Source of the DNA: Winogradskya consettensis
Lineage (GTDB): Bacteria > Actinomycetota > Actinomycetes > Mycobacteriales > Micromonosporaceae
Direction: 5' to 3'
DNA length: 64,000 nt
NCBI RefSeq assembly: GCF_018332715.1
Contig: NZ_BOQP01000011.1
Location: 1-64,000, forward strand
Shown: in pieces, positions 7,445 through 17,803 of the stretch
How positions within the stretch are numbered: the stretch's first letter is position 1
Layout of the letters: every line of letters starts with the position of its first letter
Translations under genes and position numbers: made by a program
Notes under the pieces: model-generated
The model's database searches: none
Told to the model about the DNA's origin: nothing
Seen by the model: only the letters and a program-made list of their open reading frames with translations

Positions 7445-9418
7445 TCAGACGACAGTCGCGCAGATCGCGAACGCCGTCACCGTTCCCAGGCCGGAGTTGG
7501 ACGCGGTCCAGGCGGTCTGGGACGAGGGGTAACTCGCACTGAGCTGGCCGCCGCCGGCCACGCTGCCGCCGCCGCCCAGGACCTTCTTGCCCGCCGGGCA
7601 GGAGGCAACGGAGCTGCTGTTGCTGGCGGTCCCCGTCACCAGCGAGTAGCCGCTCACCCCATCGGCGCCGGCGGGACCCCGGGCGCCCGTCGCGCCGGTG
7701 TCACCCTGGGGGCCCGCCGCGCCGGTATCACCTTTGGCGCCGGTTGTGCCCTGCGGTCCTGTGGCGCCGGTCGATCCGGCCGGGCCCTGAGGCCCCGCTA
7801 CGCCGGTGGTGCCGGTCGCGCCTTGGGGGCCGGTGGCACCGGTTGTCCCGGTCGCGCCTTGGGGGCCGGTGGCACCGGTTGTCCCGGTCGCGCCTTGGGG
7901 GCCGGTGGCACCGGTTGTCCCGGTCGCGCCTTGAGGGCCGGTTGCTCCGGTCGTTCCGGTTGCGCCTTGGGCGCCGGTCGGACCTTGCGGGCCTGTCGCG
8001 CCGACGTCACCCGCGAGGCCGGTCGCACCCTGGGGGCCTGTTGTCCCGGTCGCGCCGGTCGCACCCTGGGGACCTGTCGCTCCCTCCGGTCCGATCACGC
8101 CCTGCGGACCCGTCGCGCCGGTGTCACCCTTAGCGCCGGTGTCTCCGGGCAAGCCCTGTTGGCCCTGCGGCCCCATCGGACCCTGCGGGCCGATCGCGCC
8201 CTGCGCACCGACCAGGCTTGCGAGGAACTCGGTCACGGTGCCACTGGCATTGCCGTTCAACGACCGCCACGTATCAAAGGCCGAGTCGCCGGTTGCGCCC
8301 TGCGCGCCCGTTGCTCCCTGCGCGCCGATGAGTGATGTCAGGAAGTCGTCGAGAGTGCCGGTGTTGGTGTCACTCCACAGGTCGTACGCGGACCTGCCGT
8401 CGAAACCCCGCGGACCGACCAACGAGTCGAGGAACTCGTCCACGGTGCCGGCGTGCCCGTTCGCCAGCCATAGTTGGTAGGCCGAGAATCCTTGAGCTCC
8501 CTGTGCGCCGATCAGGGAGGTGAGGAAATCGCCGACCGTGCCGCTGTTGCCCTCCTGCAGCCACAACGCGAACGCCGACAGCCCATCGGCCCCGGTCGCC
8601 CCGGCCACTCCGGCCACTCCGGTCGCACCCTGAGCCCCGGTCGCCCCGTCAGCTCCCGCAGCGCCTATTGCGCCGTCAGCTCCCGCAGCGCCGGTCGAGC
8701 CTGTTGCGCCGACCGCTCCTGGTGCGCCGACCGCGCCGGTCGCACCGGCTGCGCCCGTTGCGCCAACCGCGCCTGTCGCGCCAACCGCGCCAACCGCGCC
8801 AACCGCGCCCGTCGCCCCGACTGCACCTGTTGCACCGGTCGCACCCGTTGAGCCAACTCCGCCAGTTGCGCCAGTTGCGCCCGTCAAACCGGTAGCTCCG
8901 GTAGCACCCTTGACTCCGGCCGGCCCGATCGGACCGATGAATCCCTGCGCACCGGTCAGTCCGGTCAAGCCCCTGGCCCCTGGCAGCCCCGGAGTACCCG
9001 GCAGACCGACAAGCCCCTGCGGACCGAGGGGCCCGACCGCGCCCCTGGGCCCTGCCGGACCTACCGGACCCATCGGCCCGGTGGCGCCTCGCGGACCCAT
9101 CGGCCCAGCCGGCCCAGTGGTACCGAGGAGGCCTTGAATGCCGGCGACGCCCCGCAGCCCGCGCGCGACGTCGCCATCGTTCGGATCGGATTGCGTCTGC
9201 GGGCTGATCCGATACCAGGAGATCAGCGTCCCGTCCGTGCATCGGCGCCCATGGGCGTAGTCGATGACGCTCACGACGCCGGTCGACTTTTTGGCGCACG
9301 CATAGATCACCGTCGTCGCCGCGGAGGTTGTCCCGGCCTCGGCGGAGCCGGGCGAACTGAGCACCAGCGCCGCAGCCGTGGCGGCGCCGAACCCGGTGCG
9401 CATTATGGAGATGTTCAT
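7445..9418 (-). CDS. Secreted collagen-like (Gly-X-Y) repeat protein
   Basis: The 657-residue protein has a signal peptide (about residues 1-28, ending AEA), a short cysteine-bearing head (ACAKK...RRCTDG) and a first Gly-X-Y tract (about 90-275). Four copies follow of a non-collagen module, SAYxLWLxxGxxGTVxDFLxSLIG (about 278-410), then a second Gly-X-Y tract rich in GAT and GPQ triplets (to about 588) and a 65-residue globular end with two cysteines. It is presumably a trimeric stalk on the cell or spore surface. The second tract contains 36-base perfect tandem repeats, so its length may vary between strains. It is monocistronic, with weak ribosome-binding sequence. Confidence 0.88.
   Translation of the reverse strand: MNISIMRTGFGAATAAALVLSSPGSAEAGTTSAATTVIYACAKKSTGVVSVIDYAHGRRCTDGTLISWYRISPQTQSDPNDGDVARGLRGVAGIQGLLGTTGPAGPMGPRGATGPMGPVGPAGPRGAVGPLGPQGLVGLPGTPGLPGARGLTGLTGAQGFIGPIGPAGVKGATGATGLTGATGATGGVGSTGATGATGAVGATGAVGAVGAVGATGAVGATGAAGATGAVGAPGAVGATGSTGAAGADGAIGAAGADGATGAQGATGVAGVAGATGADGLSAFALWLQEGNSGTVGDFLTSLIGAQGAQGFSAYQLWLANGHAGTVDEFLDSLVGPRGFDGRSAYDLWSDTNTGTLDDFLTSLIGAQGATGAQGATGDSAFDTWRSLNGNASGTVTEFLASLVGAQGAIGPQGPMGPQGQQGLPGDTGAKGDTGATGPQGVIGPEGATGPQGATGATGTTGPQGATGLAGDVGATGPQGPTGAQGATGTTGATGPQGATGTTGATGPQGATGTTGATGPQGATGTTGATGPQGATGTTGVAGPQGPAGSTGATGPQGTTGAKGDTGAAGPQGDTGATGARGPAGADGVSGYSLVTGTASNSSSVASCPAGKKVLGGGGSVAGGGQLSASYPSSQTAWTASNSGLGTVTAFAICATVV
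7821..7935. repeat. 36-bp tandem repeat within the collagen-like gene
   Basis: Three perfect 36-base copies begin at 7821, 7857 and 7893, with a decayed copy from 7929. Each encodes 12 residues ([12 protein letters not shown] in the minus frame). Because the unit is a multiple of 3 and of the Gly-X-Y triplet, copy changes keep frame and triple-helix register. Confidence 0.85.
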
Positions 9419-10211
9419 CGAGATCCAGCCTTTGATCGGGGGGTAGGCTAGGGATAGTTATTTCAAGTTATTTGCCCCGACTTGCGACCTGGTCATCCTT
9501 CGGTAGTCATCAGGTTGCCGAGCGTGAATCCATCAGGCGCGCCGCACTGGGTCCGGTCGCCCTTGAGCGGCCGGCGGGCCACGACGATTCGCTGGGCCCA
9601 CCGACAGCGACAACCGGCGGCGGGGGCGCGCAGCTCGGCGTGACCGTCCTCGACCCGGCGTCAAGAAGAGCGTGTAGTGCAAAGAACGATCAAGGCCCCA
9701 CGAAGAGCTGGGCCTGGACGTCCCGGGGGACCCGCACGCCGCGCGACCGTACGTTGGGATGAGCCGGGCGGCGAGTGGGTCGGAGCAGGCGGGCGTTACC
9801 GCGACCAACTGCCTGGTCCGTCGGGGTGAGAAGGAGCGGGCGGCGCCGGGGAAGCCCGCGCTGACCGCGCTGACCGGGGTGACGGCGATGTCGAGGTCGG
9901 CCGCGGCGAGCTGTGCGCCGCGCTGATCCTCTATCTGGGTGTGGCCGCGTGGGGCTTCGTGTTCGGCGTCGTCTCCATCGCGTGGACCGCCGTCGTGATC
10001 ATGTTCCCCGCAGCGATCGCGACCATCGCCGGCAAGCGGCACGCATTTCCGCAGTGGCCCGCAACTCCCCTTCGCAAGAGTTCGACGAACCCGACGCCCA
10101 GCGGCCGAGTCGAAAGCTCAAGACTAGATATCTTCACGTTTGCCCCTAATTGTGGGCCTCGCTCCGCGACGATGCAGAGGTCTAATCGTCTTGAGGGGTC
10201 CGGGGGCAGAC
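9419..10211. other. 793-base gap with a possible decayed small membrane protein
   Basis: No convincing complete gene is seen. Near the left end AGTTATTT is repeated at 9456 and 9466, one helical turn apart, upstream of the collagen-like gene. Around 9900-10060 the plus frame reads LCAALILYLGVAAWGFVFGV, then VSIAWTAVVIMFPAAIATIAG, which resembles one or two membrane helices. It lacks a good start and runs into unrelated sequence, so I read it as a possible remnant rather than a gene. Confidence 0.4.
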
Positions 10212-13200
10212 GTGCGTGGCGTTCGTTTTCTGCTGAGCGGTGGTATCGCCGGAGCGGTTCTGGCGGCTTCTTTCCTCGTCCCGGGGGCGGCCGCGGCCGA
10301 ACCCAAGGGGCCGCCGAGTGACACGCCACCGCCGGCGGTGACCCTGAATGACCCCGCTCAGCAGTTCGCGGCGCGGACGCCGCTGAAGAGTCTGGCATCG
10401 ATCGCGAGCGTCTCGGCCGAAGCCGGCCTAGCGTCTCTGGGTGTCACCTCGTCGGGCAGCGTCTCGGCCCTCGCGCCGGGCTTCTCGCCGGCCAACCACT
10501 ACTACCAGGCCATCACCGACAGCCCCGCGCTCACGGTGACCCCGGTCGCCGCGGACCTGGGGGCCACGGTGGAAGTGCGGCTCGAGGGCGCGCTGCAGAC
10601 ACCGGCCAACAACGGCTCGGTGGCGCTGTCGCTGAGCCGCGGCCGGAACGAGGTGACGATCAAGGTCACGGCTTCGAACAGCAGCACCACCGACACCTAT
10701 CACCTCGCGGCCTGGTTCAACGTCGCCCCGCAGGCCAAGATCGTCGGCATCACCGGCACCACCACCACGGTGTACGGCGGAACCCGCTCCACCGTCACGT
10801 TGCGGGACGGCACCTTCCCCGGCTACCCGTGGTGTTACCGGGTGGGGGCGGAGGTGGCCAGCGGGTCGGCGAGTGTCATCGGCAGCACGCTCGACCCGGA
10901 CACCGGGCTGACGCAGGTCGTGCTCGAACTACCCGAGGCGGTCGACCACAAGCCGGGGATATCGGACCTCAAGCTCAGCACGTACTGCAGCATCGGCAAC
11001 TTCTACGGCATGGAGAGCCGGACGACGCTCTCCAACGCGTACACCTTCACCGATGACTTTCAGATCACCAGCGCGGACATCCCGGACCCGGTCACCTCGG
11101 GGTCGGTGATCGTTCTGCGCGGGCACGGCGTGGTCAGCCCGGCCGATGTCGTGTACTGGATCAAGGACGCGCAGGGCCGGATCCTCGACGACGTCTACTG
11201 GTGGGGCTGGACCGGGGACGACAACGCGACCATCTACGTCGAATACCCCGACGGTGAGGCGTTCGGGGGCAGCGGCCCGCGCACCTTGTACGCGGGTGCC
11301 TGCCCGACCCGGTCGTACCGCTACAACAGTGACTGCGTGCCGATCTGGTCCCGGAGCATCAACTGGCGGGCCCCGGCCCCGCTGGATCTGTCGTTCACCC
11401 CGTCGGCGGGCCCGGTCGCCGGTGGTACCAAGATCCGTCTGAAGGGCCGTTTCCTGGTCTCGGGCGAGGACGAGGCCACCATCAAGGTCGGCGGCGTCGA
11501 CGTCCCGGACTACGACGTGGTGCACGAGGGGTGGGACGGCGACACCTTCGAGCAGTACACCCAGGATTACGACACCATCGAGTTCCCCGCGCCGCCCGCC
11601 GCCGCAGCCGGGCCAGTCAAGATCACTGCGACCAATCCTTACGGTTCTGCGACCACGGCGGCCAGTTTCACGTACGCCGCCCGGCCCGGAATCACGTCGA
11701 TCAGCCCCACCACGGTGGCCACGTCGGGTGGCTCGGTCATCACGGTGCAGGGTACGGACTTCGGCACGACCGGCCGCCCCACGGTCATCATCGGCGGGAT
11801 CAAGTCGCCGCTGGTCACCCGCGTGAGCAACACGAAGCTGACCGCTGTCGTGCCCGCGGCCCAGACGCCCGGCCCGGTCGCGGTGCAGGTTTCCTCGGCT
11901 CAGGGCGGCGGGATCTCCGAATCCGCGTCGCTGACCCTGGCAGCGCCCGGTGCCGCGCCGGTCATCTCGCAGGTGAGCCCCGCAAGCGCGAAGGCCGGTG
12001 ACGAGGTCACGGTCACCGGCACCGGCTTCGGGGCCACCGGAACGGCCGGCGTCAGCGTCGACGGCGTGTGGGCGCGGGTGACCGCGTCCAGCGCCACGTC
12101 GCTGACCTTCGAGGTGCCCGCGGTTGACACCGTCGGCGCAAAGGACCTGGTGGTTGGGGCCGTCACCGGTGCCGTGACCCGGGCCGGGGGCATCACCGTC
12201 CTGCCCGAGAACGGGATCAGCTCCGTTTCGCCGGCTGTCCTGCCGTCGTACAACACGGGCAGTGCCGCGAAGATCACCATCACCGGCGCGGGGTTCGGCA
12301 CCGCGGGCACCGTCAAGGTCGGCACGGCGGCGGCCGTCTCCTACACCGCGACCAGCGGTGGCACGGTGATCAGCGGGGTCTCCGTGCCGACGGGTGCGGC
12401 GGGTTCGCTGCCGGTTGTCGTGACCCCCAGCGGCAGTTCGACCGCGCTCCGCAGCTCGGTCCGGGTCACCGGCCCGGCCATCACCTATGTCGGACCGGAA
12501 CCGTACAACGCCTTCTTCCTGCCACCGAGCCAGGATGAGTACGACAGCGGCCTGGTCCTGCAGGGCCCCACCACCGGCGGCATGAAGGTCAGGATCCAGG
12601 GCAGCGGCTTCGGCCCGGCCGGGACCCTGCGCGTCGGCTCCACGACGGTCACGGCGCTGTCCTGGTCGGACACCGCGATCACGTTCCTCGCCCCGGCCAT
12701 GCCGGTCGGATCGGCCTCCGTCACCGTCGCCCCCACGGGCAGTTCGCTGTCCGCGACGCAGGCGGTGGCCCTGCTCTACACGGCGAGCCTGGGACTGCCG
12801 ACGATCGACCGCATCTCCTCGACCACCGATCTCAGCCATTCCTTCCGCAACGAGTTCGACCCGGTCGGCGATCTCAACGACGCGTTCACCCTGACCGGGA
12901 CCAACCTGACCGGTACGGCGGCGGCGAGCACCCGCGTCATCGTCGAGGATCAGGGCGGCGGTAACGACGTGACGCTCGCCCCGTCCGCCGTCACCGAGAC
13001 GTCGCTGACGTTCCCGGCGCCGCGAGGGTTCTCGAACGGTGGCTGGAAGCGGGTCACGGTGGTCACCGATGTCGGCCGGGCGTACACGACGACCGGTGTC
13101 CTTTATCTGAACGCCGGTGTCACCCTGACGCGGACGCCGGACTTCGGCAGCTGCCTTCGGACCGCGCAACCGGCCACGGGCAACGTCACCCAGTCACCCG

Positions 13201-16200
13201 CGGTCGTGACGATCACCAATTCTGGCGGTCTCTTCGGGTCGGCCGGCACTGTGACGATCGACGGTGTGACCATCGTCCCGACCAGCTACGCGGACGGGCA
13301 GATCGTCGTCGACCTGGCCGCGCTGCCCACCGATCTCAGCAACCCCTGGGGCGCCAAGACCTTCGTCATCACACCGTCGGACAGCGGCAAGGCGGTCCAG
13401 CGGGTCGGTTTCGTCTGCGGGCTCGCATCGTCGGTGACGACCACCGCGAACGGGTCGGCGAACCAGCTGACGATCCCCGCGGGACAGTCGTACACGCTCG
13501 GCAACACCACGTCGGGCTTCATCGGCGCCAACCCGTTCGTCGTGACAGCCCCGTCCGGGTACGAGTACGTGACCGCCGCGACGTACGGTCTGCACGGTTT
13601 CACCACCGGGGCCACCGCCGGTGCCCCGGTAGCCGCGGGTGACTACTACGTGCGGGTGGCGCGCAACCGGGCGACCTATGCCGCGGAACGCTACGTGTGG
13701 CTCAACGACCCGGCTCCGGTCCAGGTGACCATCACGGGTACGCCCATCACGCTCACGCCGATGTCCGCCACCGGTGCCTCGTTCACCTACCGCGGTCAGC
13801 TCAATGACGGCACCGACTTCACCGTCACACCCAGCTCCACCACCGACCCGATCACCAAGGTCGTCTGGGAGTACCGCAACTCGACGTGTGACCAGAGGCC
13901 CCTGACCGACGGCTGGACCGAGGGCCTGCCCGGCAACGTGGCACTCGCCGACCCGAACTGTGGCGGCGACGGGGTCTCGACGGCGGCGTGGGACGTCCGG
14001 GTCAAGTCGTTCGAGATGAAGACGTCCGGGACCGACCGCGGCATCTACTACGTCGCCGACAAGCCGGTCACCCGGATCACCATCACCCCGCGCGACCTGA
14101 CCATCGGCGCGGTCCGCGCGGACAAGGTCTACGACGGCACCGAGGCGGTGACGCTGGGCGAGCTGACGTTCACCGGCGCGGTGGACGGCGACTCGATCTC
14201 CCTCGTGGGCAACTCTGGCTCGGGGACGTTCGCGGACGCCACCCCGGGGGTCAACAAGCCGGTCACCCTGGCGGACGACGTGGCGCTCGCCGGGTCGGCG
14301 AAGACGAATTACGTCCTCACCAACCCCCGGCCGACCGTCACCGGCACCATCGCCAAGGCTGACGCGGTCCTCGCCCTGTCGGTCAGCCCCAAGTCGGTGC
14401 TGCTGACCGAGAACACCCCGGTGGAGGTCACCGCGACCGTCACGGACAAGCGCACGAACGCCGCGCCGAACCCCGGCGCCGCTCTCGCCCAGGTGGTCCT
14501 GACCTCGCAGACCCCGGCCATCTGCACGATCGCGGGTACGACTGTCACCGCCAGCAGCGCCGGCACCTGCGTGATCACGGGCCGGCAGGCATCGTCGGTG
14601 AACTACAACGTCGCGACCGCGGCCTCCGACCCGGCCGAGACGGTGGAGACGATCGAGGTCAGCGTGTTCGGCGCACCGCAGACGATCGCGGTCGTCGCCG
14701 ACGACCTCACCGTCCCGGTGGGCGACGACATCGCACCGACCGCGCAGATCACCGGCCTGTTCGACGGTGACGAGGTCTCCGGTGTCGACTACGACTACTA
14801 CCAGGGCAACCAGGTGCTCAACGGCGCGCCCACCGATCCCGGCACCTACAAGATCGTGCCGCGCGGTGGTTCCCTGAACGCCGCCAACGACTCGGCGTAC
14901 AGCAACCCGACCAGCTTCCAGTACGTCGCGGGCTCGCTGGTCATCACGCCCGTACCGCCGGAGATCACCCGCATCTCCCCGGCGATCGGCGTCGTCTCCG
15001 GTGGCACCACGGTCACCATCACCGGCAACCGCCTCGACACCGTGCGCTCCGTCCGGATCGGTGACACCGTGCTGCGGATCCCGGACTTCCAGGTGAACGG
15101 CGACGGCACGAGCCTGACGTTCCGGACCCCGGCGGTGTCGGCGCCGGACGTCGTCACGGTCACCCTCGTCGCGGGAACGGCGGAGGCGAGCGCGACCTAC
15201 AGCTACATCGCCGACCCGACGCCGATCCCCGACCCGCCCGCGCCGCCGGTCACGCCCACGCCCGCGCCGCCGTCGGCGCTGACCGCGGCACCGGTGGCCA
15301 GGGCCGGAACGTCGTCCATCAGCGTTTCGTGGCAGGCCGTCACGGGACAGGTGACCGGCTACACGGCGTACGCGTCACCCGGGCAGGCCACCTGCACGAC
15401 AACGGCCCCGGCCACCTCGTGTGTCATCGGAGGCGTCGCGGGAACGAGCTACACCGTGACCGTCGTGGCATCCGGCCCGGGTGGTGCTTCGGGACCGTCG
15501 CTCGCGTCGAACGCTGTCGTGCCGACCGAGCCCGAGACGCCGGCGACCGTACCGACCGATGTGCCGCTGACCCTGACGACCGACAAGGGCAAGCTGTCCC
15601 TCGCGGTGCCGTCCCAGCAGATCATCGTCATCGGCACCGGTTTCGCGCCGTTCTCGACGGCCACCGTGACGATCTACTCGACCCCGATCGAGCTCGGCCA
15701 GGTGACCACCGACAGCAACGGTGACTTCGCGGCACCGGTGACGGTGCCGGCAGGGCTCGCCGCCGGTGAGCACACGTTCCTGGCCGTCGGTGTCGACCCG
15801 GCGGGTGCTCCACGCAAGATGGCCCTGCCGGTCACCGTGGCACCGACCAGCCCCGGCAGCAGTGGCACGGGCGACACTACGCAGAAGACCGTGCTGCCGG
15901 TGCCCTCCGGTGGTGGCATCACGCTCCTGGACGCGTCCGGAAACCCGGCCACCACCGTCACCGTCGCCGGGCAGGGAACCTACGCACTGGACGCCACCAC
16001 CGGAACGATCTCGTTCGTGCCGGTCAAGGGCTTCAGTGGCAAGGCCGACCCGGTCAGCTATCGCATCACCGATGCGATCGGCACGATGATCACGGGTACG
16101 TACACCGCGGTGGTCACCAAGAGCAGCACCGACAACCCGGGCCCGGGGCCGTCGACGGGCACGGTGAAGGTGAACGTCGCCAAACTGACCGTCACCCGGG

Positions 16201-16820
16201 GTCAACCGGCCAAGGCGACGTTCCCGGTCGTCGTCTCGTTCTCGACCGCGGTCAAGGGTCGCAACAGCGTCGTGCTGTGGAGCACGGTCTCCGGCAAACG
16301 GGTCGTCGTCGGCGCCGGCCGGAGCACCATGGCCAAGGCGACCCGGCGGGCGGCTGTGCCGATCACGCTGAACGCGCTCGGGCGGGCCCTGGCGGCCAGG
16401 CTCGGTGGCTACCCCGTCGCCGTTGCGGTGACGACGACGCCCACCACGGGCCGTACGTTGCGGGCCAGCAGCCGTACCAATCTGGTCCTCAACGCATTCA
16501 CCGCGGCCCGGCCGGTGTACTTCACCACGTCGTCCTCGGTGGTCAGCGCCGCCCAGCGCCGCTACCTCACGGGTCTGCGGGCCAAACTGACCGGCGTCGC
16601 CTCGATCACCTGCGTCGGGCACACCGACGACCGGGGCAACGCCAAGGCCAGCCGGAAACTCGGCGAGCGCCGTGCCGCCGAGGTCTGCCGCCTCCTCACC
16701 GCCCGACTGAAGATCAAGACCTCAGTCATCACCCGGGGTGAGGCCAACCCGTCGGCCAGTAACAAGACCCCGGCCGGTATGGCCCGCAACCGCCGGGCCG
16801 ACATCACCATCCGCTACTAG
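10212..16820 (+). CDS. Giant secreted multidomain surface protein (IPT/TIG, YDG, FN3, CshA-like, OmpA-like)
   Basis: The protein is about 2202 residues. GTG at 10212 is chosen because it is followed directly by a signal peptide (RGVRFLLSGGIAGAVLAASF, ending AAAA). A cadherin-like beta-sandwich segment comes next (about 90-165), then a long series of IPT/TIG domains (for example ITSISPTTVATSGGSVITVQ and ISQVSPASAKAGDEVTVTGT, about 400-880). After these come a YDG/MBG domain (RADKVYDGTEAVTLG, about 1293-1383), another IPT unit (about 1580-1660), a Pro-rich linker, an FN3 domain (about 1693-1771), a CshA-type repeat (about 1893-1968) and a C-terminal OmpA-like peptidoglycan-binding domain (GHTDDRGNAKASRKLGERRA, about 2098-2201). 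The likely role is a wall-bound adhesin or scaffold. It is flanked by an intergenic gap and a terminator, so it is monocistronic. Confidence 0.85.
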   Translation: MRGVRFLLSGGIAGAVLAASFLVPGAAAAEPKGPPSDTPPPAVTLNDPAQQFAARTPLKSLASIASVSAEAGLASLGVTSSGSVSALAPGFSPANHYYQAITDSPALTVTPVAADLGATVEVRLEGALQTPANNGSVALSLSRGRNEVTIKVTASNSSTTDTYHLAAWFNVAPQAKIVGITGTTTTVYGGTRSTVTLRDGTFPGYPWCYRVGAEVASGSASVIGSTLDPDTGLTQVVLELPEAVDHKPGISDLKLSTYCSIGNFYGMESRTTLSNAYTFTDDFQITSADIPDPVTSGSVIVLRGHGVVSPADVVYWIKDAQGRILDDVYWWGWTGDDNATIYVEYPDGEAFGGSGPRTLYAGACPTRSYRYNSDCVPIWSRSINWRAPAPLDLSFTPSAGPVAGGTKIRLKGRFLVSGEDEATIKVGGVDVPDYDVVHEGWDGDTFEQYTQDYDTIEFPAPPAAAAGPVKITATNPYGSATTAASFTYAARPGITSISPTTVATSGGSVITVQGTDFGTTGRPTVIIGGIKSPLVTRVSNTKLTAVVPAAQTPGPVAVQVSSAQGGGISESASLTLAAPGAAPVISQVSPASAKAGDEVTVTGTGFGATGTAGVSVDGVWARVTASSATSLTFEVPAVDTVGAKDLVVGAVTGAVTRAGGITVLPENGISSVSPAVLPSYNTGSAAKITITGAGFGTAGTVKVGTAAAVSYTATSGGTVISGVSVPTGAAGSLPVVVTPSGSSTALRSSVRVTGPAITYVGPEPYNAFFLPPSQDEYDSGLVLQGPTTGGMKVRIQGSGFGPAGTLRVGSTTVTALSWSDTAITFLAPAMPVGSASVTVAPTGSSLSATQAVALLYTASLGLPTIDRISSTTDLSHSFRNEFDPVGDLNDAFTLTGTNLTGTAAASTRVIVEDQGGGNDVTLAPSAVTETSLTFPAPRGFSNGGWKRVTVVTDVGRAYTTTGVLYLNAGVTLTRTPDFGSCLRTAQPATGNVTQSPAVVTITNSGGLFGSAGTVTIDGVTIVPTSYADGQIVVDLAALPTDLSNPWGAKTFVITPSDSGKAVQRVGFVCGLASSVTTTANGSANQLTIPAGQSYTLGNTTSGFIGANPFVVTAPSGYEYVTAATYGLHGFTTGATAGAPVAAGDYYVRVARNRATYAAERYVWLNDPAPVQVTITGTPITLTPMSATGASFTYRGQLNDGTDFTVTPSSTTDPITKVVWEYRNSTCDQRPLTDGWTEGLPGNVALADPNCGGDGVSTAAWDVRVKSFEMKTSGTDRGIYYVADKPVTRITITPRDLTIGAVRADKVYDGTEAVTLGELTFTGAVDGDSISLVGNSGSGTFADATPGVNKPVTLADDVALAGSAKTNYVLTNPRPTVTGTIAKADAVLALSVSPKSVLLTENTPVEVTATVTDKRTNAAPNPGAALAQVVLTSQTPAICTIAGTTVTASSAGTCVITGRQASSVNYNVATAASDPAETVETIEVSVFGAPQTIAVVADDLTVPVGDDIAPTAQITGLFDGDEVSGVDYDYYQGNQVLNGAPTDPGTYKIVPRGGSLNAANDSAYSNPTSFQYVAGSLVITPVPPEITRISPAIGVVSGGTTVTITGNRLDTVRSVRIGDTVLRIPDFQVNGDGTSLTFRTPAVSAPDVVTVTLVAGTAEASATYSYIADPTPIPDPPAPPVTPTPAPPSALTAAPVARAGTSSISVSWQAVTGQVTGYTAYASPGQATCTTTAPATSCVIGGVAGTSYTVTVVASGPGGASGPSLASNAVVPTEPETPATVPTDVPLTLTTDKGKLSLAVPSQQIIVIGTGFAPFSTATVTIYSTPIELGQVTTDSNGDFAAPVTVPAGLAAGEHTFLAVGVDPAGAPRKMALPVTVAPTSPGSSGTGDTTQKTVLPVPSGGGITLLDASGNPATTVTVAGQGTYALDATTGTISFVPVKGFSGKADPVSYRITDAIGTMITGTYTAVVTKSSTDNPGPGPSTGTVKVNVAKLTVTRGQPAKATFPVVVSFSTAVKGRNSVVLWSTVSGKRVVVGAGRSTMAKATRRAAVPITLNALGRALAARLGGYPVAVAVTTTPTTGRTLRASSRTNLVLNAFTAARPVYFTTSSSVVSAAQRRYLTGLRAKLTGVASITCVGHTDDRGNAKASRKLGERRAAEVCRLLTARLKIKTSVITRGEANPSASNKTPAGMARNRRADITIRY

Positions 16821-16832
16821 AACCGGGCGTCC

Positions 16833-16875
16833 GGCGGGCCGTCACCCCACGGGTGGCGGCCCGCCGCTTTTCCTC
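16833..16875. terminator. Rho-independent terminator after the giant surface protein
   Basis: GGCGGGCC (16833-16840) pairs with GGCCCGCC (16858-16865) and the inner CACCC pairs with GGGTG. The stem is followed by GCTTTTCC on the plus strand. It sits 13 bases after the stop and faces the convergent lectin gene. Confidence 0.7.
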
Positions 16876-16970
16876 AGGATTCAGGACAGCGGCGTACGCG
16901 GCCCGCACCGACCACGGCTGGCGCGAGGTCTGCGACGTTTCTCGGGAATTCATCAAACGCTGAAGCTGAC

Positions 16971-17666
16971 TTACGCGGGCAGCTTCCAGCGGGCATTCGC
17001 GCCCGTGGTGCAGGGCAGAACGGCGAGGGCCGGGCCACCGTCGTCGTCGGGGCGGATCGTGAGGCAGCGGTCGTTGAGAGGGCTGTAGAGCGTACCGTCC
17101 GATTTGTGGGTGTAGATCTGCGCTCCGCCGAGATTGCAGTCCCAGAGCTGGATCTGGTAGTTGATGTCGGCCCCGCCGTTGCCGCCGAAGTCGAGACACT
17201 TGCCGGACGCCTCGTTCTTGAAAACGTTCTGCGTGACAATCCACTTCTGTCCGGCCGAGCCGTCACACTTCGCGGCCGAAACCTTCGCCCCGTTGATCGT
17301 CGACGAAGGCAACTGGATGCAACGCCCGTCAGCCGAGGTCGGCGTCTTGGTAGCCGCCACGGTCTTCGTCGGCGACGGGGTCGCCTTGGGCGTAGGCGAC
17401 TTCGTGGTGTGCTTCGGTTTTGGCGATTTTGTCTTCGCATGTTTCGAGGGCGACGGGCTGGGAGTCGCCGCCGAACCACTGACAAAGACGGTGATGGTCG
17501 AAGCCGGAACGGGCGCCGTGGACGCATCCGCCGCAAGCGCGACAGTGGTCGTCGCTTTGTCGCCAGGTTTGTTCACCAGCATCACCACGGTCGCAACGAC
17601 AAGTATCAAACCAAGCGTGACCAGGCCCGCCGCAACGGCAAACCACTGGTTCTTCTTCAATGACAC
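16971..17666 (-). CDS. Membrane-anchored ricin-type beta-trefoil lectin
   Basis: This 231-residue protein starts with a short cytoplasmic KKN tail and one membrane helix (WFAVAAGLVTLGLILVVATV, about residues 8-30). A Ser/Thr/Pro/Lys-rich linker follows (about 50-110), then a single ricin B-type domain (about 112-231) with CIQLP, QKWIV and CLDFGG elements and a final RWKLPA. It presumably displays a carbohydrate-binding domain outside the membrane; no catalytic domain is attached. It converges on the giant surface protein gene. The upstream 137 bases to the next gene hold nothing recognisable beyond its own promoter space. Confidence 0.85.
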   Translation of the reverse strand: MSLKKNQWFAVAAGLVTLGLILVVATVVMLVNKPGDKATTTVALAADASTAPVPASTITVFVSGSAATPSPSPSKHAKTKSPKPKHTTKSPTPKATPSPTKTVAATKTPTSADGRCIQLPSSTINGAKVSAAKCDGSAGQKWIVTQNVFKNEASGKCLDFGGNGGADINYQIQLWDCNLGGAQIYTHKSDGTLYSPLNDRCLTIRPDDDGGPALAVLPCTTGANARWKLPA

Positions 17667-17803
17667 CGGGGACCTTCACTTCGCACATCGACGGTCAGAG
17701 AATCGGCGACAGGCCGGTGGAACGCCGACACCTTACGCCATGGTCACCCACCCCCGATCATCGCCGAATATGTAAACAATCCTTTGAGGACTGTCCGTAT
17801 TTG

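Noticed and set aside
7744..9137. Long plus-strand open frames rich in Pro/Arg/Gly opposite the collagen-like gene
   Set aside because: They are the mirror of Gly-X-Y codons; no start signals, no family resemblance, while the minus frame has a signal peptide and a folded C-terminus.
9472..9762. Plus-strand frame of 96 codons in the gap after the collagen-like gene
   Set aside because: No ribosome-binding site, no hydrophobic or domain pattern, and composition like random GC-rich DNA.
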